A stretch of DNA of 50,747 nucleotides from Anaerolineales bacterium (lineage in GTDB: Bacteria; Chloroflexota; Anaerolineae; Anaerolineales; Villigracilaceae): assembly GCA_020847435.1 (NCBI GenBank), contig JADLBX010000042.1, positions 1 to 50,747 of the forward strand. Reading direction: 5' to 3'. Shown piece by piece: positions 39,611 through 48,412 of the stretch. A program made the position numbers and the translations under genes. Position 1 is the stretch's first letter. Each line of letters opens with the position of its first letter. The notes beneath the pieces are model-generated. The model made no database searches and was not told the origin of the DNA. It worked only from the letters and a program-made list of their open reading frames with translations.

Positions 39611-39665
39611 GTAGATTTCACAGATTTACACAGATTATTCAAAAAAATTCGTGAACTCTGTGGCA
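39611..39665. repeat. Palindromic repeat, CACAGA family
   Basis: GTAGATTTCACAGATTTACA and GTGAACTCTGTGGCAAA form imperfect inverted arms in the gap between two converging genes. Confidence 0.5.
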
Positions 39666-39691
39666 AAAACTTTTATGTCGCTCTCATCCAA

Positions 39692-40264
39692 TCATTGCGG
39701 CTGAATATTCCCCACCAACCCCAACTCGGGCGCGATCTTTCGCATGGCTTGAATCACGTTCCCCACGTGTTCCCACAACTCGACGCCGAACTCCTGCGCG
39801 GCGTGTTCCATTTCGGTGCGCGACGTGCCCGCCGCGAAGGCTTTATCCTTCCATTTCTTTTTGACGGAACTCGCTTCGAGATCGTACAGCGACTTGGAAG
39901 GTCTCACCAACGCGACGGCGGTGATCAACCCCGTGACCTCGTCGCACGCGGCGATGGCTTTGCGTCGCATCGTATCGCGCGGCATGGACAAATGATCCGC
40001 GTGGCTCAAAATATCTTGAATGATGTCCTCAGGCGCTCCGCGCTCGCGTAATATCGGCGCGCCGTCTTGCGGATGTTGCTCCAGCGTTGGGTGAATTTCC
40101 CAATCGAAATCGTGGAGCAGACCGATCAATCCCCACGCGTTGGGGTCTTCGCCGAACTTCTCCGCGTAGAATCGCATCGCGGCTTCCACCGAAAGCATGT
40201 GGCGGACAAGTCCTTCGTTTTTCACATATTCACGAACAATGGATAATGCTTCATCACGAGTCAT
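39692..40264 (-). CDS. HD-domain phosphohydrolase-like protein
   Basis: A 190-residue HD-superfamily protein. Metal ligands are seen as a first His in VRHMLSVEAAMRFYA, the His-Asp pair in GLLHDFDWEIHP, a further His in LEQHPQDG and in SHADHLS, and an Asp in CDEVTG. The fold hydrolyses phosphate esters or nucleotides; substrate unknown. A TTG five codons upstream could be read as a start, but the ATG at 40264 has GGAG 9 bases before it. The upstream gap holds a palindromic repeat (40286-40357). Confidence 0.83.
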   Translation of the reverse strand: MTRDEALSIVREYVKNEGLVRHMLSVEAAMRFYAEKFGEDPNAWGLIGLLHDFDWEIHPTLEQHPQDGAPILRERGAPEDIIQDILSHADHLSMPRDTMRRKAIAACDEVTGLITAVALVRPSKSLYDLEASSVKKKWKDKAFAAGTSRTEMEHAAQEFGVELWEHVGNVIQAMRKIAPELGLVGNIQPQ

Positions 40265-40285
40265 TCGATCAGTCTCCAAAAAAAT

Positions 40286-40357
40286 TTACCGCAAAGAGCG
40301 CCAAGAACGCTAAAAATTTTTTAAAATCTTTGCGAACTTTGCGTGCTTCGCGGTTAA
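40286..40357. repeat. Palindromic repeat, AACCGC family
   Basis: TTACCGCAAAGAGCGCCAAG and GCGTGCTTCGCGGTTAA are inverted arms with an A/T-rich centre. It fills the gap between the HD gene and the nucleotidyltransferase gene. Confidence 0.65.
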
Positions 40358-40361
40358 GTTC

Positions 40362-41390
40362 TTATATGCTCGTCGAAGTTTCCAAACCGTGCTGCGCGGC
40401 GAGTTCATCGAGCAATGCCTCCACCTCGTCGAGGAAATGATCGAGCCCGCTCACGCGCTGATCGAACCCAACCCAGCCCAACCCCAACTCGCCGCACGCG
40501 GAGCGCCACGCCTCCAACTCATGATCGGGCAACACCTCCGCCGCGAGAGTCCACGTGTGCAACAGGGGCCACAACGCACGCACGGGTTTTTCGCTCCCGA
40601 GCATCGCCGTGATCGCCTTCTCGTAATAATTCAACCGCGCCGTGTGGATGCGCGTCTCTACGCGGCTGTTCTGCATCGCGATCTCAAATGCGGACTTCCA
40701 CTCGGGAAACCAACTCTCCAATTTGGACGACTCCAACGCCGACGCGCCCATCAACCCGACGAGCGCCGCGTCCATGCCGGGACGTGAGGCGGTCTCTGCC
40801 CTGGACGCGAAATCCAACATGACGCGTCGCTCCGCCAACGGCGGACCAGACAACTCCGCCACCGCGTTCACCGCGTAATACAACGACTTCATGTACTGCA
40901 ACACATCCTTCGGCGCGACGACATCTTCGATCTCAAGTAACTCACGCCAAATAGTGCGCGCATCTTTCAACAACAAGCGCGAGCGCTGTAACGCGGGCGC
41001 AGGCGCATTGAACTCGAACCCCGCGCGCAGACCTGCCTGCACGAACTCGAAAAATTTCTCGCGTTCGTAAAGCAACATCGGATCGTACATTTCCCAGCCC
41101 AGCCACGGGTCGAGTCGCAACTCGCGCGGACGTTTAAACTCCGCCTTGGCGCGGTGACCGATGTCCACGTGGAAGTCGGGAGTCAACTTGACGAACTCGC
41201 GTCGGTGTTTCGGTTCTTCCTTGTGGACGAGGATAATGTCAATGTCCGCTGTGCCGCCGAGCAGAGGGTCGGTCTCTTTCGAGACGAGCGAACCTGTCAG
41301 GTACGCGGCGATGATGTCGCGGTCGTTGAAAGCGCGCTCTTGCGCGGTCTCTTTGGCGATGCGGATCAATGATTCACGGGTAACGCGCAT
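40362..41390 (-). CDS. Nucleotidyltransferase-domain protein
   Basis: A 342-residue protein. The N-terminal domain (about 1-110) has the polymerase-beta-type nucleotidyltransferase signature GSLVSKETDP and TADIDIILV, where the Asp pair binds metal, and a third acidic residue follows in DFHVDIGH. The C-terminal 220 residues are helical and resemble HEPN-like or substrate-binding helical bundles, without a clear assignment. It probably transfers a nucleotide to a small molecule, RNA or protein. The ATG at 41390 directly follows the stop of the deoxynucleoside kinase gene with no gap. Confidence 0.8.
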   Translation of the reverse strand: MRVTRESLIRIAKETAQERAFNDRDIIAAYLTGSLVSKETDPLLGGTADIDIILVHKEEPKHRREFVKLTPDFHVDIGHRAKAEFKRPRELRLDPWLGWEMYDPMLLYEREKFFEFVQAGLRAGFEFNAPAPALQRSRLLLKDARTIWRELLEIEDVVAPKDVLQYMKSLYYAVNAVAELSGPPLAERRVMLDFASRAETASRPGMDAALVGLMGASALESSKLESWFPEWKSAFEIAMQNSRVETRIHTARLNYYEKAITAMLGSEKPVRALWPLLHTWTLAAEVLPDHELEAWRSACGELGLGWVGFDQRVSGLDHFLDEVEALLDELAAQHGLETSTSI

Positions 41391-42086
41391 TCATCCTCGC
41401 TTCTGCGGGGTCTGCCCCAAAGGGGTGCTTCGCGAAGACCCCGCAGGAACATCTGGCATGGGCAAAGCTTGCTGAAACGGAGGCAGGCTGAGGCTTTGTC
41501 TGATTCGTTCTTCCATCTGCTTCAAATGCTCGGGGTTTTGCACAATGTTCAGGTTGTTCGAGTCAATTGTCAACACAGGCGTGTGATCGAATGGCTTGGA
41601 AAAAAATTCGTCGTAAGCGAGGTTGAGTTCGTTGATGTAGGCGCGTTCCATTTGGCGTTCGTACGGACGGTCGCGCAAGGCGATGCGTTGCATCAATGTA
41701 TCGGTGTTCGCCTGCAAATAGACGAGCAGGTCGGGCTTTTGTATTTTTTCAGCCAATGCCTCGTGCACTTTGTAATACATATCGAGTTCGTCGCCCTTGA
41801 TGTTGATGCGCGCAAACAACGAATCTTTTGCAAAGGTGTAATCGGCGATGACATTTTTTCCCGTTGTCACCAGTTCAGTGATCGTGCGTCGCTGTTGATG
41901 ATAACGGCTCAATAAAAAAAAGATCTGCGTTTGGAACGCGTAACGCTCGCGGTCGGAATAAAAATCGGACAGGAACGGATTCTCCTCGAAGACTTCCAAA
42001 ATAATTTCAGCGTCGAACGCGGGTTGCAGTAGGCGGGCGAGGGTCGTCTTACCAACTCCGATGACCCCTTCGATGGCAACGTACAT
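41391..42086 (-). CDS. Deoxynucleoside kinase
   Basis: A 231-residue kinase of the dCK/dGK family. Walker A is GVIGVGKTT at 7-15, the substrate site includes FEENPFLSDFY, and the catalytic region has VIADYTFAKDSLFA; the lid arginines are in RIALRDRPYERQME. It phosphorylates deoxynucleosides in the salvage pathway. A longer frame to 42242 overlaps the transporter gene and is rejected; the ATG at 42086 has GGAG at the right distance. The C-terminal 20 residues (PDVPAGSSRSTPLGQ) look like repeat- or linker-derived sequence. It runs straight into the nucleotidyltransferase gene. Confidence 0.88.
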   Translation of the reverse strand: MYVAIEGVIGVGKTTLARLLQPAFDAEIILEVFEENPFLSDFYSDRERYAFQTQIFFLLSRYHQQRRTITELVTTGKNVIADYTFAKDSLFARINIKGDELDMYYKVHEALAEKIQKPDLLVYLQANTDTLMQRIALRDRPYERQMERAYINELNLAYDEFFSKPFDHTPVLTIDSNNLNIVQNPEHLKQMEERIRQSLSLPPFQQALPMPDVPAGSSRSTPLGQTPQKRG

Positions 42087-42130
42087 TGGTCTGCTCCAAA
42101 TTTGAAGGTGATGCAAGGATACCATAAGGA

Positions 42131-42150
42131 AGGTAGACAGGGAAACAGGC
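42131..42150. repeat. Short GGTAGACA-type array
   Basis: AAGGTAGACAGGGAAACAGG holds two 8-base units of the same type as the arrays at 11194-11340 and 13436-13559. Confidence 0.5.
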
Positions 42151-42157
42151 GCGCAAA

Positions 42158-43447
42158 CTAAAACAACGGATAGAAAAGCGCGAACAAAATGCTCGAGATC
42201 GCGCAGGTGATCAGCATTACGGGCAAGCCGCGCCGCAGCCATAACTTCGCCGTAATCGGCGTGCGCGTCTTATCCGACAAGTTGGCGACGATGATATTCG
42301 CCGTCGAGCCGATGATCGTGCCGTTGCCGCCGAACCCCGCGCCGAACGCCAGAGCCCACCACAACGGGCCAATGTCCATGCCCGATTCGCCCAGCCCGCG
42401 AATCACGGGAATCAACGCGACCGTGATCGGGATGTTATCCACCACCGCCGAGAGCGCGGCGACAATCCAGATGATCATCACGCCGAAAAAGACAGGCGAG
42501 ACGCCCGATGCGCCGCGGAACAAGCCGACAACGACTTCCAATACGCCTGCGTGCTCCAGTCCCCCGACCATCACAAACAACGCCGCAAAGAACAGCAACA
42601 CGCTCCATTCTATTTTTTTCAGCGTTTCGTGAATATCGGGCTGCACCCACACCAACGCGAGCGCCGCCGCGCTCAACGCCACCAGCGACGGGCTGACGCG
42701 CAATACGTGATGGACGAAAAACATGAGGATCGCCGCGCCCAGCACGATCAGGATCCGACGCGCCGCTTCGGGCTGGTTCAATGTTTGGGCTGGGTTGAGT
42801 TTCATCACCGCCTTCACCCGGCGCGGGCGTTTGGATAATTCTTTTTTGAACACATATCGCAAAAGAGCAAAAGCCCCAAGCCAGCAGAAGAACACAATAG
42901 GCAGGGAATAGATCAAAAAGTCGTTGAAGGAAAGCCCCGCCGCGGAACCGATCAGGACGTTGGGCGGATCGCCAATCAGCGTGGACACGCCGCCCGTGTT
43001 CGAGAGCAAGGCTTCCGCGACAAGATACGGTATCGCGCTCACGCCGATGATCTCGCAAATCAACAAAGTGACGGGCGCGACCAACACAACTGTCGTTACG
43101 TTATCCAAAAACATCGAAAGGACGGTGGTGATGATTCCCAGCAGCGTGAACAAGCGCACCTGTTTCCCTTTCGAGGCGCGCGCCGCCAGCACGGCAAGAT
43201 ACTCGAAAAAACCTGTCGGTTCGAGCATGGCAACGAGGATCATCATGCCCAGCAACAGACCCAGCGTGTTGAAATCCATCGCGGCGAGCGCGTCTTCCTC
43301 CGAATAGAAATGGAAAATTTTTCCCAACCCGACCATTAAGGCTCCGCCCGCGATCGCAACAATGGATCGGTTGATCCGTTCGGAAAAAATCAAGATGAGA
43401 CTGCCGAAAAAGATGAGGCTGGCAAGGACAGCGGACAATACGTTCAT
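42158..43447 (-). CDS. ArsB/NhaD-family ion transporter
   Basis: A 429-residue membrane protein of the ion transporter superfamily (ArsB, NhaD and SLC13-like), with about eleven helices in two inverted halves. Each half has a re-entrant motif: DNVTTVVLVAPVTLL plus TGGVSTLIGDPPNVLIG in the first, and VVDNIPITVALIPVI plus GFGGNGTIIGSTANIIVA in the second. This fits Na+/H+ antiporters or anion transporters; the ion cannot be fixed from sequence alone. The ATG at 43447 overlaps the stop of the CBS gene (ATGA), so an adenosine-sensing regulator may control it. Confidence 0.85.
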   Translation of the reverse strand: MNVLSAVLASLIFFGSLILIFSERINRSIVAIAGGALMVGLGKIFHFYSEEDALAAMDFNTLGLLLGMMILVAMLEPTGFFEYLAVLAARASKGKQVRLFTLLGIITTVLSMFLDNVTTVVLVAPVTLLICEIIGVSAIPYLVAEALLSNTGGVSTLIGDPPNVLIGSAAGLSFNDFLIYSLPIVFFCWLGAFALLRYVFKKELSKRPRRVKAVMKLNPAQTLNQPEAARRILIVLGAAILMFFVHHVLRVSPSLVALSAAALALVWVQPDIHETLKKIEWSVLLFFAALFVMVGGLEHAGVLEVVVGLFRGASGVSPVFFGVMIIWIVAALSAVVDNIPITVALIPVIRGLGESGMDIGPLWWALAFGAGFGGNGTIIGSTANIIVANLSDKTRTPITAKLWLRRGLPVMLITCAISSILFALFYPLF

Positions 43448-43902
43448 TTGATTTTCGCCCACGCGTTGAGAATGGAAATTCCGACGTCTACCCGCGAGGC
43501 GATGCCTGAAAGTTTGCCGTTTTTGTCAACGACGGTGATATCGTGAAGGTTGTGCTGTAACATCAGCGCGTACGCGCGCAGCAGACCGCAATCCTCATCC
43601 ACTACGACCGCGTCTTTCATCACCGCTTTCACGGATTGATTCAACGTCTTTGCCGACGGATGCGTATCCTCCACCGCGCCGAAATCGTGAACATAGTCCA
43701 CGTCTGCAATGAAGTTGACGAAGACGGGCAGTTCGAGCGAAAGCAGGTCGCGCAGTCCCACCACGCCGACGGGTTTATCGCTCTTGTCCACGACGGGCAA
43801 CACCCCCACGTGTTTCCTGACAAAGATCGCCGCGGCTTCGCGCACCGTCGCTTTGACCGAGATCGAGACCACGTTCCGCTTCATGCAATCCGAAATGTTC
43901 AT
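43444..43902 (-). CDS. Tandem CBS-domain protein
   Basis: A 152-residue protein made of two CBS domains (about 5-65 and 88-150). Repeated signatures are VREAAAIFVRKHVGVLPVVD with KPVGVVGLRDLL, and LLRAYALMLQHNLHDITVVD with GKLSGIASRVDV. CBS pairs bind adenine nucleotides such as AMP or ATP and regulate transporters or enzymes. The 4-base overlap with the downstream ArsB/NhaD-type transporter suggests that this protein is its cytoplasmic regulatory partner. GGAGG precedes the ATG. Confidence 0.9.
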   Translation of the reverse strand: MNISDCMKRNVVSISVKATVREAAAIFVRKHVGVLPVVDKSDKPVGVVGLRDLLSLELPVFVNFIADVDYVHDFGAVEDTHPSAKTLNQSVKAVMKDAVVVDEDCGLLRAYALMLQHNLHDITVVDKNGKLSGIASRVDVGISILNAWAKIK

Positions 43903-43949
43903 TCCATCAAACCTCCGAAAAAGTTTCCCGCTTCAAAAGTATACATCAG

Positions 43950-45029
43950 TCAATTCAAGCGGCGGCGGGAGGATCTGAAAGCGAGCGCAACTAATACAAA
44001 AAATGAGATTGGAATCATAAACACTATGAACAGTTCCGTTGCTCTCAGAGCAGGGCTCCCCGTCACTAGTAAAACAACATACGAAAGGTAGAGAAAGTAA
44101 TATGCCAGCAATAAGCCTCCCTCAGGGCGCGAGATGCGATTGTCAATATAAAAGATGGGGAGGGTCACGAGGGCGACAAAGACCATCACAGGGAATTCCC
44201 GACGCAAGACTTGTTCCGCCACAGGGATTCCGTGCGGGGCGACGAGCGCGCCCAACCCCAGCACGCCCAACAGGTTGAAGATGTTGCTCCCCACTGCATT
44301 GCCGACCGCGATATCGCTTTCCTTTTTGAGGGCGGCAATCACCGAGGTTGCCACCTCGGGCAACGATGTTCCTATTGCGACGATGGTTAACCCAATCACC
44401 AATTCGCTCACGCCAAGAGCGGAGGCAATCACCACGGCAGAATCTACCAACCAGCGCGAGCCAAGCGCCAACAAACCCAACCCAAAACCGATGAAAAGAA
44501 TATTGTTGAACGTGTTCCTCGATGTGCGAGGTTCTTTTTCGGCGAACTCCTGCGCGTACTCTTTTTGTACTTCCTTGCTTTCCGCGCGGCTTTGTCTCAA
44601 CGCGAAGGTTGTGTAACCGATAAGCCCTGCGAGGAGAATCAAACTGTCGAATAAACCAAGTTTGCCATCAAGGGCAAGCGCGAACACTAGCAGAGACACT
44701 GCCAGCATGATCGGCGCGTCCTTGCGGATGAGTTGTTCGGCAATAACGATGGGGGCGAGGATCGCAGTCACACCGAGAACAAACAGGATGTTGAAGATGT
44801 TCGAGCCAAGCACATTGCCAATCGTAAGGTCGCCCTGTCCGCTGGCGGCGGCTTGGACCGAAACGGCGATCTCGGGCGAGGCGGTGCCGATCGAAACAAT
44901 GGTCAAACCAATGGCGAGGGGAGATACGCCGAAAGCCGCGGCGAGGCGCGAGGCGCCGCGCACGAGCAGGTCTGCGCCGAGAATCAATATCACGAGCCCA
45001 AATAGAAAAAGAAGAACGGTGATCGTCAT
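43950..45029 (-). CDS. Ca2+/Na+ antiporter (CaCA family)
   Basis: A 359-residue exchanger with ten or eleven helices. The two alpha repeats of the family are clear: GLTIVSIGTASPEIAVSV with GNVLGSNIFNILFVLG, and GLTIVAIGTSLPEVATSV with GNAVGSNIFNLLGVLG. The acidic residues in SPE and LPE bind the transported ions. A charged cytoplasmic loop (about 145-170) divides the halves. It probably exports calcium in exchange for sodium or protons. GAGGT precedes the ATG. It sits 47 bases upstream of the CBS gene on the same strand and may be co-transcribed with it. Confidence 0.92.
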   Translation of the reverse strand: MTITVLLFLFGLVILILGADLLVRGASRLAAAFGVSPLAIGLTIVSIGTASPEIAVSVQAAASGQGDLTIGNVLGSNIFNILFVLGVTAILAPIVIAEQLIRKDAPIMLAVSLLVFALALDGKLGLFDSLILLAGLIGYTTFALRQSRAESKEVQKEYAQEFAEKEPRTSRNTFNNILFIGFGLGLLALGSRWLVDSAVVIASALGVSELVIGLTIVAIGTSLPEVATSVIAALKKESDIAVGNAVGSNIFNLLGVLGLGALVAPHGIPVAEQVLRREFPVMVFVALVTLPIFYIDNRISRPEGGLLLAYYFLYLSYVVLLVTGSPALRATELFIVFMIPISFFVLVALAFRSSRRRLN

Positions 45030-45098
45030 GGCATGTACCTCGCTGAAATATTTTTTACCATGACATTTTGGAATTAAGATTAATTCCTCGCTTCGCCG

Positions 45099-46898
45099 CT
45101 ATCGTTTTCTTTCCAAATATTCCTCCACCTCGATCATCGGCGGGCGGACGCGCTCGGCGATCTCCTCAACTTCCAGAAAATAACCGCGATTGTTATGGCG
45201 GATCAACTTCATCGAGCGGTTCACATCCTCCAGCACGGCGCGTCCGAAGCGGGTTTCCAATTTGTGCATCACCGTCTGGATGATGGCGAACGACATTTTG
45301 CTCAACGCGTCGAGCGGTTGGTTGTGATGGATTCGCTCCAGCAGATCCACCTGCGCGATGGCGCTCAAGCCATAACGCTCGTACACGTCAATTAACAAGC
45401 CCGTTTCCACACCGTAGCCCGAATAGAACGCCGCCTGCTCCAGCGCCTCGCGCCGACCGCCGTATTCACCCGAAAGCGGTTGCACCACGCCCGAGAGTTC
45501 GGGATAAAACAAATTCAACAACGGACGCGCCGTCAACTCGGTGACGCGACCTCCGCCGCCCGCCTGCATCTTCGAGCCGACTTTCAACGGTCGGCGGTAA
45601 TAGCCCTTCACGAACTGGATCTGCGGATTTCGCAACAGCGGACCGATGATTCCATACACAAAACGCGGGTGGATGTTCACGATGTCGGTGTCAATCCACA
45701 CGATGATGTCGCCCTTTGTCACCAGCAGGCTCTTCCACAACGCGTCGCCTTTGCCGCGCCGCGCGCCCAACCGTTCCAACAAGCGCTGGTGGATGTACAC
45801 TGGCACGCCCTCCTTCTCGGCGATCTCGCGCGTGCGATCCGTCGAATTGGAATCGATCAACACGATCTCATCCAACAGCGGCGCTTTCTCCATCAATTCC
45901 CTTTTCATCATGCGGATCACATTGCCCACCGTTTCTTCCTCGTTCAACGCGGGCAACGCAAGGCTGATCGTCAGCCCCTGAGTTTTCTTCAATTCAACTT
46001 CATCGCGCAAATTAGAAAACTCATCCGCGTGAAAAGTTTTTTCGCCGAACCATTTATCTACGAGGATCGAGATCGCATCCACGCCCGCGCTTTCATCGTA
46101 CGCGTCATACGGCAGGGGTCTCCCGCTCTTGACCGCGATCACCGTGCAATTCGCCTCGCGCAAAATCCGATCCGCCACATACCCAAGCGAAGCGGAACTC
46201 GTGACGGGCTGTGAGGTCGTACCCAGCACGATGACATCCTTCTGCTTTGCATGATTCAGGATGACTTGCGCCGCTTCTTCCGTGACCTCGACCTGCTTCT
46301 GTACCTCGGGCATTTGTCGCAGCACCCGCTCCAACCCCTTGAACGGCGCGTCCACCGCGCTTTGCGGCTCGTCTGGTCTGCGGATGTGGAGAGTCGTCAC
46401 GCCTTTGGACTCCAATCCCAGCCCCACGCGGAACGCCAATTCCGCGTGCGGACCGCCTCTTACTGGGACCAGAACCTGCTTCGGCTTCGTCGAAATTTTT
46501 CCCCTCACCAGCGCCACGTCGCACGGCGGACGCACGAGCACGTCGCTCGCCGAGACGCGCAAGGCTTTGAGATGCGAATCAAACTCAAGGAAGAGAAGAT
46601 CGGGCTTTTCATCCTGCACCAATTTCGAGAGGCGGTTCCACGGCTCGTAATCCACGATCACTTGCGATTTGGCTGTCACGCGCGCATCCTTGCTGAAGAT
46701 TCTCAACAGTCTCCTCAACGCGCGCGCAGAAGCCGCGCCGACGCTCAACGATTGATCGGGTGGGACAACGACCACGCCCACGAGGGTGATCTCGGCGTTG
46801 AAGTGCCGCGCCGAATCGAGCGCGTGGATGCCAGGACCTTCGTGAACGAATGGAATGAGAATTGTACGAATAGGCATAAAGCCGTTTTGTTTTTGCAT
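45099..46898 (-). CDS. gpgS: USP-USP-glucosyl-3-phosphoglycerate synthase fusion
   Basis: A 599-residue three-domain protein. Residues about 9-145 and 150-262 are universal stress protein-like domains (IRTILIPFVHEGPG, then KPKQVLVPVRGG and VIVLGTTSQPVTSS). From about 275 on comes a glucosyl-3-phosphoglycerate synthase: VDKWFGEKTFHADEF, LALPALNEEETVGNVI, IDSNSTDRT, RGKGDALWKSL, the metal motif WIDTDI, and GGGGRVTELTARPLLNLF with QPLSGEYGGRR. It transfers glucose from an NDP donor to 3-phosphoglycerate, the first step of glucosylglycerate synthesis. Usual GpgS proteins lack the USP part. AAAGGAAAACC precedes the ATG at 46898. Confidence 0.9.
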   Translation of the reverse strand: MQKQNGFMPIRTILIPFVHEGPGIHALDSARHFNAEITLVGVVVVPPDQSLSVGAASARALRRLLRIFSKDARVTAKSQVIVDYEPWNRLSKLVQDEKPDLLFLEFDSHLKALRVSASDVLVRPPCDVALVRGKISTKPKQVLVPVRGGPHAELAFRVGLGLESKGVTTLHIRRPDEPQSAVDAPFKGLERVLRQMPEVQKQVEVTEEAAQVILNHAKQKDVIVLGTTSQPVTSSASLGYVADRILREANCTVIAVKSGRPLPYDAYDESAGVDAISILVDKWFGEKTFHADEFSNLRDEVELKKTQGLTISLALPALNEEETVGNVIRMMKRELMEKAPLLDEIVLIDSNSTDRTREIAEKEGVPVYIHQRLLERLGARRGKGDALWKSLLVTKGDIIVWIDTDIVNIHPRFVYGIIGPLLRNPQIQFVKGYYRRPLKVGSKMQAGGGGRVTELTARPLLNLFYPELSGVVQPLSGEYGGRREALEQAAFYSGYGVETGLLIDVYERYGLSAIAQVDLLERIHHNQPLDALSKMSFAIIQTVMHKLETRFGRAVLEDVNRSMKLIRHNNRGYFLEVEEIAERVRPPMIEVEEYLERKR

Positions 46899-46920
46899 AA
46901 GGTTTTCCTTTTATATGTTT

Positions 46921-47004
46921 TGGAGTGCGTCGCACTTGACTCAAGGCGAGGTGTATTTTCTATCTTGCATGGATTCTCTGTCCTGATGGTGCGACGCACC
47001 CTCC
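46921..47004. repeat. GGAGTGCGTCGCACT palindrome element
   Basis: TGGAGTGCGTCGCACTTGAC and GGTGCGACGCACCCTCC are inverted ends. It encodes the last 20 or so residues of the neighbouring GT4 enzyme. A related palindrome is at 3533-3556. Confidence 0.6.
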
Positions 47005-48218
47005 GCGTGAATCAACGGAACAATGTGTTGACGATAGATCGCCTCCCAACGAAAGGAAGCGCGTGCGCGCAGAGCAAGCCGCGAGGTCAGGGAGTTTTGA
47101 AAATGATTTGCGATCATCTCTGCAACCGTCTCAGGTTTTTCATCGGGTGAAAAGAAAATAGCATCTTCTCTGCCAAGTTTTTTCAGCGGAGGAATATCCG
47201 CACAGAACGCGGGCAGATGACTGAACGCCGCTTCAAGCAGTGGAATGCCGAACCCCTCCTCGCGGCTGGGAAAGAACAGCGCATCGCCGACGCGATAAAA
47301 ATCCGAAATGATCTCATCGGGCAGGAAACCGTCAAACAATTCGGCGAGAAAATGCGCCGAGCCTTCCAACTTCAATTGTTGACGCAAACTTTTGAGCCTC
47401 TCGAAATATTCGACGTTGTTCCCGTTGTGCGGACCCAACGGACCCGTGACCACCAGCGCGGCTTGCGGAAAATCTTTTTTCAGCGCGGCGAGTGTGTTCA
47501 ATGCCAATTCGATGTTCTTGCGCGGCGTCACGCGGACAGGCAACAACAGGATCGGCGCGGCATCGAGTAGTTTCGTTTTTTCGAGCAGAGATTGGGTCAG
47601 CGCTTCGAGTTTGTAAAATTGTTCAACATACACGCCATTGGGGACGACGGGAATCGAAGCAGGCTCGATCTTCATCAACTCAGCAAGTTCATCACGGCGC
47701 AAGTCTGAGACAACGACATGAGTGAGGTTGCCCCAATCGGTTTTGAGCAACTCCCACGGGTAGCCTTCGTGCAGTTCGGGCAGGTAGCGCGGCGTTGTCC
47801 ATGCCAGATCATGATGCCAAAGGATCAAGCTCGGTAGTTGGTTCGATGTGTGCAAGCGATGAAGCGCGGCGGTGAGGGCGAGGTTCTTGTTCAGCGAGCA
47901 GACGTTGTGCGCGATTAACACATCCATGCCCGCAAGCGCGGATTGCAATTCACCGACCAATTCGTCCCGCAGTGACTCGAACTCGGAGGTTACTTCGCCT
48001 GAATCCAACTGCGCTTTGACGTGCGCCACGCGTTCGTGACGGGAATCGGCGAGCGCGATACGAACGAGAGGGATTTGTCCGCTCATGGCTTCGCCGCGCG
48101 CCGCGATCAATCGCACGGAATGTCCGTCGTTGGTCATCAGCCGCGCGTGGTGAGCGATGACGCTTTCCACGCCGCCGACGACGGGAGGGACGGAGTAATG
48201 CAGGAGGGCAATGTTCAT
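46941..48218 (-). CDS. GT4-family glycosyltransferase
   Basis: A 425-residue GT-B enzyme starting MNIALLHYSVPPVVGGVES, the glycine-rich acceptor loop of GT4. The linker has IPVVPNGVYVEQFY, and the donor domain has LLLPVRVTPRKNIELAL and FPSREEGFGIPLLEAAFSHL with the conserved Glu pair. Donor and acceptor are unknown. The frame extends upstream to 48344 through a palindromic repeat; the ATG at 48218 with AAGGAAATC before it is the real start. The last residues (HHQDRESMQDRKYTSP) come from the repeat at 46921-47004. The gene lies between gpgS and a second GT4 gene in the same orientation. Confidence 0.83.
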   Translation of the reverse strand: MNIALLHYSVPPVVGGVESVIAHHARLMTNDGHSVRLIAARGEAMSGQIPLVRIALADSRHERVAHVKAQLDSGEVTSEFESLRDELVGELQSALAGMDVLIAHNVCSLNKNLALTAALHRLHTSNQLPSLILWHHDLAWTTPRYLPELHEGYPWELLKTDWGNLTHVVVSDLRRDELAELMKIEPASIPVVPNGVYVEQFYKLEALTQSLLEKTKLLDAAPILLLPVRVTPRKNIELALNTLAALKKDFPQAALVVTGPLGPHNGNNVEYFERLKSLRQQLKLEGSAHFLAELFDGFLPDEIISDFYRVGDALFFPSREEGFGIPLLEAAFSHLPAFCADIPPLKKLGREDAIFFSPDEKPETVAEMIANHFQNSLTSRLALRARASFRWEAIYRQHIVPLIHAEGASHHQDRESMQDRKYTSP

Positions 48219-48250
48219 TGATTTCCTTATTATCAGTAGATCACGAAAAC

Positions 48251-48302
48251 GTAGTAACGACTTCAGTCGTTCGGCTAAAAAGCGACTAAAGTCGCCACTA
48301 CG
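48251..48302. repeat. Palindromic repeat GTAGTAACGACTT...
   Basis: GTAGTAACGACTTCAGTCGT and AGCGACTAAAGTCGCCACTA form inverted arms, related to the perfect palindrome at 14571-14596. Further right, AGCAAGAT / ATCTTGCT (48350-48367) followed by T runs is a possible terminator hairpin read on the plus strand. Confidence 0.6.
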
Positions 48303-48412
48303 AAGCCCTTTCGTGAAGTACTGATTATCCAAAGAGTACAGCAAGATTTATCTTGCTTTTGGCTTTTTTTATATCAACATCGCAAAGTGAACTTTGCGGT
48401 ACGGGCTGCGCT

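Noticed and set aside
39524..40051. A 175-codon plus-strand frame across the HD gene
   Set aside because: It lies antisense to the HD-domain gene, whose metal-binding motifs are clear; the plus frame has no recognisable domain.
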